This document shows positions 7,047 through 10,833 of a stretch of DNA of 10,833 nt, one piece after another; the stretch's first letter is position 1; every line of letters begins with the position of its first letter. The notes under the pieces were generated by a model. It saw only the letters and a list, made by a program, of their open reading frames with translations, was not told where the DNA came from and ran no database searches. Source of the DNA: an uncultured Coriobacteriia bacterium (lineage in GTDB: Bacteria; Actinomycetota; Coriobacteriia; Coriobacteriales; QAMH01); the NCBI GenBank assembly GCA_902478425.1, contig CABSKV010000047.1, forward strand, positions 1 through 10,833, given 5' to 3'. The position numbers and the translations under genes are program-made.

Positions 7047-7316
7047 ATGTTTGACAACAACCAGCCGCAATCCGGCATTCGAACGCTCTTCGGACCCAAT
7101 GGCAACGTATCTGCCATAGTCGGCTCCGGCTCGAACACGTTTGCCGTCATCGGATCCGGAGACCACGATGGCGTTTACTTCCGAAACGGCAACATAGTCT
7201 CTGGACCCGATGGCATGCATGCCGTCATCGGCGACGGTCCGATCAAGACGGTTTTTGGCCCTCACGGAAAGGCGCACGCGATTATCGAAAACGGCTCCAG
7301 CGGCACCGTGATGTAA
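7047..7316 (+). CDS. hypothetical small Gly-rich protein with GPxG repeats
   Basis: I do not recognise a family. The 89-aa product contains three related units, GPNGNVSAIVGSG (16-28), GPDGMHAVIGDG (53-64) and GPHGKAHAIIENG (71-83). A partial copy, SNTFAVIGSG (29-38), gives the consensus GPxG-x(2-3)-A-hydrophobic-I/V-x-x-G. Such turn-strand units suggest a small beta-repeat fold. There are no signal peptide, membrane segment or cysteines. ATG 7047 follows GGAGGG (7038-7043) closely; a GTG in frame at 7032 is an alternative but would put the ribosome site inside the gene. A TATAAT upstream and a hairpin downstream mark it as a stand-alone gene. Confidence 0.7.
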   Translation: MFDNNQPQSGIRTLFGPNGNVSAIVGSGSNTFAVIGSGDHDGVYFRNGNIVSGPDGMHAVIGDGPIKTVFGPHGKAHAIIENGSSGTVM

Positions 7317-7317
7317 C

Positions 7318-7365
7318 GCCCCCATGCTGCTGCAACCCTATCTGAGCTGCTGATTTGCAGGGGGC
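7318..7365 (+). terminator. possible interrupted hairpin after the GPxG-repeat gene
   Basis: GCCCCC (7318-7323) can pair with GGGGGC (7360-7365), and inside it TGCAA (7331-7335) with TTGCA (7355-7359), leaving a seven-base bulge on the left. It begins two bases after the stop codon and has no T-run. A 3'-end structure is plausible but unproven. Confidence 0.35.
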
Positions 7366-7457
7366 ATCGCACCCAGACTCGCGAAATGCCTGGGAGACGA
7401 TATCAGATGCAAGCATGACTTCGAGTTAGCACCGAAATAGTACGATTTGTGCGAGCT

Positions 7458-7664
7458 TTACCAGTCCAGATCATCGGTAGAAGCGCAGCCATCGAGACTC
7501 TCGTCATGCGCCTCGATGAGCTTTTCGACCATGCTCGGGGTCTCCATGATGAAGCGAGTCTCCTCAGCTGCAGACTGATCGTCCTCGCTGATGGAAGCCT
7601 CTTCGGAGAAATTGAATCGCGCGTGCCAAATCTCCCATTCTTGGGGAGCATGATCATTCGTCAT
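7458..7664 (-). CDS. hypothetical acidic protein, coupled to the upstream EF-hand-like gene
   Basis: A 68-aa acidic protein of unknown function. The N-terminal part (EWEIWHARFNFSEE, 9-22) is Trp-rich. The C-terminal part (ETRFIMETPSMVEKLIEA and a DDLDW end, 35-68) faintly recalls tails of small antitoxins, which I treat as suggestion only. The start ATG (7664) lies inside the end of the upstream gene, overlapping it by 11 bases, so the two are translationally coupled. A longer reading from 7706 is possible, but ATG 7664 gives the tidier overlap. No membrane segment or signal peptide. Confidence 0.5.
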   Translation of the reverse strand: MTNDHAPQEWEIWHARFNFSEEASISEDDQSAAEETRFIMETPSMVEKLIEAHDESLDGCASTDDLDW

Positions 7665-7872
7665 CGTCGTCCCAATCGGCAGGCAACACGGCAATGCCAT
7701 CGACATTTAAATCGGCACGATAGGCTCTAGCAGCAATGACATCCCAGCAGTCATCATCGTCGGAGCCATCGTCACCGGAGTCGTCACCCGTGAGCTCGCC
7801 ATTGGCGAGCATGAACTCGGTCACGTTGTCGAACACGTCCACGTCGCCGTCAAAATCCATATCGAAAAACAT
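7654..7872 (-). CDS. hypothetical Asp-rich small protein with an EF-hand/dockerin-like calcium loop
   Basis: A 72-aa, very acidic protein. Residues 4-15 read DMDFDGDVDVFD, an exact D-x-D-x-D-G-x-V-D-x-x-D loop as found in EF-hands and dockerins, so calcium binding is likely. It is followed by a helix (NVTEFMLANGEL), an Asp/Gly/Ser run (30-41) and a second acidic end (DWDDDDE). Only one loop is present, while classical EF-hands and dockerins are paired. The ATG at 7872 follows AGGAGGGGG (7878-7886) by five bases; a TTG at 7890 is in frame but lies upstream of that site. No secretion signal is seen, so a cytoplasmic location is likely. Confidence 0.65.
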   Translation of the reverse strand: MFFDMDFDGDVDVFDNVTEFMLANGELTGDDSGDDGSDDDDCWDVIAARAYRADLNVDGIAVLPADWDDDDE

Positions 7873-7955
7873 AAACACCCCCTCCTGCAAATCAAACGGC
7901 AGACAACCTCACCGCCCCTGACGCGGGAAAGGCAATCGCCAACACCGACGAGCCG

Positions 7956-8147
7956 CTACCTGGAGCCCCCGCAATCGGCCAGCTCCCCGAATTCCTCGCT
8001 CGTCATCGTCTGCACGGAATACCCCTCGCAGGCGTAGAGGCTCTCGTGAAACGACGCGCTGCTCTTGTGACAGCGGATGAACTGCATCGCCTTGCCCGTC
8101 GAGGCATCGAACCCGACAACCCACACGTAATCACTTGACATACCCAT
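7956..8147 (-). CDS. hypothetical 63-aa protein
   Basis: I do not recognise this family. The protein begins MGMSSDYVWVVGFDASTGKAM and continues with a Ser/His stretch (HKSSASFHES), LYACEGYSVQTMTSEEF, and a polar end. It has three Cys residues and no membrane segment or signal peptide. VWVVGFD and EGYSVQTM look like beta-strands of a small alpha/beta domain. ATG 8147 and ATG 8141 are both possible starts and neither has a strong ribosome site. It lies 83 bases upstream of the EF-hand-like gene in the same direction and may head the same unit. The opposite strand is a shadow. Confidence 0.5.
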   Translation of the reverse strand: MGMSSDYVWVVGFDASTGKAMQFIRCHKSSASFHESLYACEGYSVQTMTSEEFGELADCGGSR

Positions 8148-8175
8148 CACATCCCATCGTCATCGAAACTCGTGA

Positions 8176-8640
8176 CGTCAATCGAAAGCGCCACGTCGAC
8201 GATTGTATGCGTGGGGTGTGACACGGTTTTTGCTGTTCGAGTCGCTGCGCGGCGTGCCCGGCAACGAGGGACTGAAGGGATACGGGCTGAAGGACTCGTT
8301 CATGGGCGGCGAGGGGGCCGACCTCGTGATGCTCGCCGCATCTCGTCTGCCCGCCGCTGAACCTCTCGGAGGTCTACATCCTCTTCGATGCGCTCGCGGA
8401 ATACGCCCACGAGAAAGATGGACGGAACTCGCGCGGAAAACCACCGAGCGCCTTGCGGGCATGGCCAAGTCGCAGCTAAGAGATTACGCGAGGGAAAGGC
8501 TGCAGATGCGGCACGCGAGTTCATCTAGGGCATGACATCAAGCGCAAGAACAAACGGCTGCACCTCGTTGTGCGCCGTGCGGATGATGATTACGACATCG
8601 TGCCGTGGGCAGAGGTGATTGATGTGAGGAGGGGTGCGGG
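8176..8640 (+). pseudogene. decayed gene with several frame breaks, unknown family
   Basis: Protein-like sequence jumps between + strand frames. Frame 1 gives RFLLFESLRGVPGNEGLKGY and LKDSFMGGEGADLVMLAA (about 8218-8340). The next frame gives LNLSEVYILFDALAEYAHEK (8357-8416). The first frame resumes with WTELARKTTERLAGMAKSQL (about 8419-8478). After a stop near 8526, another frame shift gives HDIKRKNKRLHLVVRRADDD and YDIVPWAEVIDV to TGA at 8640. Each piece looks like part of one soluble protein, but no single frame carries it. It keeps the host-like high GC. I could not name the family; no start is assigned. It could instead be several short unrelated ORFs. Confidence 0.45.
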
Positions 8641-8804
8641 ATGAAATTCTTGCAGACGTTGTGAATGGCGGGCTCATCTTAGTACGGCTATAAAACTCTT
8701 CAATTCGTCTGCGATTGTAACAACTTTTAAGAAAAGGTTTTCCATTTACTTATTACATCCCTTGCCCGAAAATACTAAATGAGTAACGAGGAAAAGGAGA
8801 GGCC
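8641..8804. other. composition boundary and AT-rich leader before the 95-aa gene
   Basis: GC-rich sequence gives way to AT-rich sequence at about 8665-8690. An ATG overlapping the pseudogene stop (8640) opens only a six-codon frame, as if a following gene had been cut off. Possible promoter boxes for the 95-aa gene are TTAAGA-like around 8727-8732 and TATTAC (8751-8756), both weak. GAAAA/TTTTC (8731-8742) and TTGT/ACAA (8715-8723) are short inverted repeats that could be operator half-sites. Confidence 0.4.
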
Positions 8805-9092
8805 GTGTCCAACAAAAAGCATCGCTGGAGTCTTGAAGAAGATGCATATTGCTGTGAAACATGCGTCAAATACTATGTTGCGGAAAAATCAAACATACCT
8901 GTCGAAGTTCTTGTCAAAGAATTGTCTGAGCATTTTCCGAATATCTCAACAACATCGCTAAGAATGAAAATCCAGAATATTAAGCAAATTCTTGAAGAAG
9001 GAGGAATAGAAAACAGTTTACGTATTGGTCCACTCTCAAATTATTCGCAGCAAAACAAGAAAGCTATGCAAAACGTATTAAGAAAGCAATGA
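8805..9092 (+). CDS. hypothetical protein with Trp/Cys-Cys and SLRMK pattern (SANT/HTH-like domain?)
   Basis: A 95-aa protein starting at GTG, five bases after AAGGAG (8794-8799). The first half, HRWSLEEDAYCCETCVKYYV (6-25), has the R-W-S-x-E-E-D opening of Myb/SANT-type helices. SLRMKIQNIKQILEEGGIEN (51-70) is like a recognition helix, and PLSNYSQQNKKAMQNVL (76-92) closes the domain. I recall this combination in short proteins of accessory regions, but its function is not known to me; DNA binding is inference. AT-rich codons differ sharply from genes to the left, indicating transfer. The stop overlaps the ATG of a 37-aa ORF by ATGA (9089-9092). Confidence 0.68.
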   Translation: MSNKKHRWSLEEDAYCCETCVKYYVAEKSNIPVEVLVKELSEHFPNISTTSLRMKIQNIKQILEEGGIENSLRIGPLSNYSQQNKKAMQNVLRKQ

Positions 9093-9202
9093 CGAAGAAG
9101 GGGCTTCTGCGAAGCTTTGGTGAAAGCGCTATCTGGGGCACAGACGCTCCATCAGACTCCACGTCAAGAAGATCATGCCCGTGCGGCTCACGCTACCTAT
9201 GA
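9089..9202 (+). CDS. 37-aa ORF ending in a SEC-C-like CPCGS motif
   Basis: The frame MTKKGLLRSFGESAIWGTDA through to a C-terminal RRSCPCGSRYL begins at an ATG that overlaps the stop of the 95-aa gene (ATGA). CPCGS is the first half of the zinc-binding SEC-C motif (CPCGSGKKYKxCC type), but the second Cys/His pair is absent because TGA follows Tyr-Leu. It may be a remnant of a longer gene, an extension of the 95-aa protein separated by a one-base frame change, or a real mini-protein. No own ribosome site is needed if coupled. Confidence 0.33.
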   Translation: MTKKGLLRSFGESAIWGTDAPSDSTSRRSCPCGSRYL

Positions 9203-9240
9203 GAATCGCCATCACCGTCTCCATCCTTCATTTGCAGCAC

Positions 9241-9284
9241 TTGCCAGGCGTTGGCAACAAAACATAATAAATTCTGTTTATTAT
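9241..9284. terminator. two small hairpins between convergent genes
   Basis: TTGCCA/TGGCAA (9241-9246 and 9252-9257) and ATAATAAA/TTTATTAT (9264-9271 and 9277-9284) are perfect short inverted repeats in the gap between the convergent genes. The second is AT-only and takes in the stop of the large minus-strand gene; on the minus strand a T-rich stretch follows it. They could be a weak bidirectional terminator. Confidence 0.3.
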
Positions 9285-10833
9285 TTCATGAAAGCAGTTA
9301 TTGGCCAGCTCAAGAATTCTGCTTTCTTTTCAGCTGACATTTTGCTCAATATTCTTTCTGCGAATTCCTGCTGATCGAGTAGCAAGTACGCACATGCCTT
9401 TGCTGAATCATTATCAGATGATAATGCGATATCCCTTAGTTGTTTTTGGCCTTCTGCTGTCAATTGCCCTTTATGCTTCGTCACTTGCGCTTTATTGATA
9501 ATATACGCTTCTGAACTCGGATCCAGGGTCAGTAAATGATTTGCGAGAATTTCAGAGCACTCTAGCAATTCGGCTCCACACACAGCTCCTTCGTTGTATG
9601 CTTTCAGCATCTGCAACAATTTATTGCACCCATATTCTGCTGTAGTATCTCCGATGGGAAGCCAGCGCAGGCTCTCTTCAAAGACTTCTTTGTCAATATT
9701 CGCAGCTAACCTAAAGTCTTCTTGATTGAGGATAAAAAATGCAGGGACTGGATGACATAAGTCCTCTTTACCTTCTTCCCCGATTGCATACAGCATGTCT
9801 TTAGACATTGGATTAGCTAAAACGTATAATCCATCGTCTTTCATTGTTGCCAGAGCTTTTATTCTCGCGTTCTGAATGTCAATGTTTAGATTCACGGCTT
9901 TATCAGATATGCCGTTCAACGGAACGCTTTTTCCGTCGATTAGGGAGGAGCCCAGTTTCTCAATTTGATAAAACTCATAATCAGAAAGATTGTCCGGGTC
10001 CCATTTCACTTTGAGCTTAAGCTCCTCAAACAATCTCACGTACTTCTCTAAACCGGCTATCTGCTCCTCAATATCTTCAATAGTTAACTCGAGCATATTG
10101 ATATCTCTGCAAAGAGTAATTCCTTCAATATCCAATGTTCTCGTTATCATAATTTCATGCATCAGGCGCGCATCACGTAACCTATTCTCAAAAATACCCT
10201 GTGGCGTGTAATTAAAGCCCGGGTCATTCTTAAGACGAATACGAAAAGATCCAAAGGATAAAAATTCGCCTTCTTGATTCTCTTCATGCAGAATTCTTAC
10301 TTTAGCTTCAAAATCACCAGAAGACACAGATAGTTGCATGCCAGCCTTTATCGACGCAATATCTTCCATCTTATCCAAAACATATGTTGCACCATTTTTT
10401 GTAATTCCATAAACATAGGTTCCATATTCCCAAGCACGCAATGCTACTGGATTAGGCTCATCAGCATAAATTTTCCCGAATTTAATCGTTTCGAACGAAA
10501 TGCCTTCTTGCTGATTTTCCCCTGAGTTATCCAGTAAGATTAGATTAGCTTGGACTTGGATCTTTTGATTTTCGATATATTCAAGACAAAGTTTTTTTAG
10601 CAGAAATGAATCTTCCGGCAATTTCCTGAGTCGAATGCTAACTGTTCTCTGGTCTACTTGGTTCAAACCTGAAAGTATTTTTTGAATATCAAAAGGCAAA
10701 AGCTGCCGATAATAAATATCGTGTTTTCCAGGGTTCTTAATAAAAACGCAAAAATACAAAACACCGTGATAAATATCGAGATATTTCCTCAAATCAATAA
10801 CTTCAACTCTCCTCTTTGGATTATTGGATTTTC
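9281..10833 (-). CDS. large hypothetical protein, 5'-partial (runs off the right edge)
   Basis: At least 516 codons; the frame is open to the window end (reading KSNNPKRRVEVIDLRKYL at the edge), so the start lies outside and TTG 10790-10792 is not a true start. I do not recognise the family. Near the edge, YLDIYHGVLYFCVFIK and YYRQLLPFDIQKIL look like beta-strands of an alpha/beta domain. The middle has a charged helical stretch (LTIEDIEEQIAGLEKYVRLF) that may form a coiled coil. The last ~110 residues (LLQMLKAYNEGAVCGAELLE onward) resemble TPR-like helical repeats. There are no membrane segments or signal. AT-rich codon use matches the 95-aa gene and contrasts with the left part. A defence-island protein is plausible from context, but no nuclease, ATPase or protease motif is visible in this portion. 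Confidence 0.72.
   Translation of the reverse strand, partial: KSNNPKRRVEVIDLRKYLDIYHGVLYFCVFIKNPGKHDIYYRQLLPFDIQKILSGLNQVDQRTVSIRLRKLPEDSFLLKKLCLEYIENQKIQVQANLILLDNSGENQQEGISFETIKFGKIYADEPNPVALRAWEYGTYVYGITKNGATYVLDKMEDIASIKAGMQLSVSSGDFEAKVRILHEENQEGEFLSFGSFRIRLKNDPGFNYTPQGIFENRLRDARLMHEIMITRTLDIEGITLCRDINMLELTIEDIEEQIAGLEKYVRLFEELKLKVKWDPDNLSDYEFYQIEKLGSSLIDGKSVPLNGISDKAVNLNIDIQNARIKALATMKDDGLYVLANPMSKDMLYAIGEEGKEDLCHPVPAFFILNQEDFRLAANIDKEVFEESLRWLPIGDTTAEYGCNKLLQMLKAYNEGAVCGAELLECSEILANHLLTLDPSSEAYIINKAQVTKHKGQLTAEGQKQLRDIALSSDNDSAKACAYLLLDQQEFAERILSKMSAEKKAEFLSWPITAFMK

Noticed and set aside
6333..7325. 330-aa minus-strand open frame across the carbonic anhydrase and GPxG genes
   Set aside because: Composition is shadow-like and it spans two + strand genes and the hairpin between them.
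8135..8140. Perfect TTGACA on the + strand
   Set aside because: Lies inside the 63-aa gene and no -10-like hexamer is found 16-18 bases downstream.
1..10833. tRNA or rRNA genes, CRISPR arrays, insertion sequence ends
   Set aside because: No cloverleaf-like segment, no regularly spaced repeats and no transposase-like protein were seen by eye.

Overview
The window reads as a chromosomal segment of a high-GC bacterium carrying an accessory tail. A 60-base sample at 6421-6480 has 40 G/C, and the conserved genes use GC-ending codons. Small Gly- or Asp-rich hypothetical genes and DUF4160/DUF2442 and DUF4180 genes of this kind would suit a gut Actinomycetota of the class Coriobacteriia. That placement is an inference from style, not proven by a marker gene. 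From about 8670 to the right edge the composition drops (23 G/C in 60 bases at 8881-8940), which marks a horizontally acquired block.

Left part (1-5354, all + strand). In order: a CPA1-type Na+/H+ antiporter entering from the left edge; a BrnQ branched-chain amino acid carrier that lacks any normal start codon; a GNAT acetyltransferase; an EamA/DMT transporter built from two very similar halves; a YhbS-type GNAT acetyltransferase; and a DUF4180 protein coupled to it by an ATGA overlap. Short gaps and overlaps suggest one or two transcription units concerned with ion, amino acid and metabolite transport and small-molecule acetylation.

Middle part (5375-8640). A minus-strand DUF4160-DUF2442/HTH pair resembles a toxin-antitoxin or autoregulated module, with a perfect 13-bp inverted repeat over its promoter. 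It is followed on the + strand by a gamma-class carbonic anhydrase and a small Gly-rich protein with GPxG repeats, each with a possible hairpin behind it. Next comes a minus-strand cluster of three short unrecognised genes. One carries a textbook EF-hand/dockerin-type calcium loop, and one overlaps its neighbour by 11 bases. A + strand pseudogene with several frame breaks (about 8176-8640) ends the host-like part.

Right part (8670-10833). The low-GC block holds a 95-aa protein with a conserved Trp/Cys/SLRMK pattern, and a 37-aa ORF overlapping it by ATGA that ends in a SEC-C-like CPCGS motif. Facing them is a minus-strand gene of at least 516 codons with helical-repeat-like C-terminal sequence that runs off the right edge. 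The setting (GC shift, decayed gene at the boundary, unrecognised genes) fits a defence or mobile island. The function is not established, and this is the best candidate here for something undescribed.
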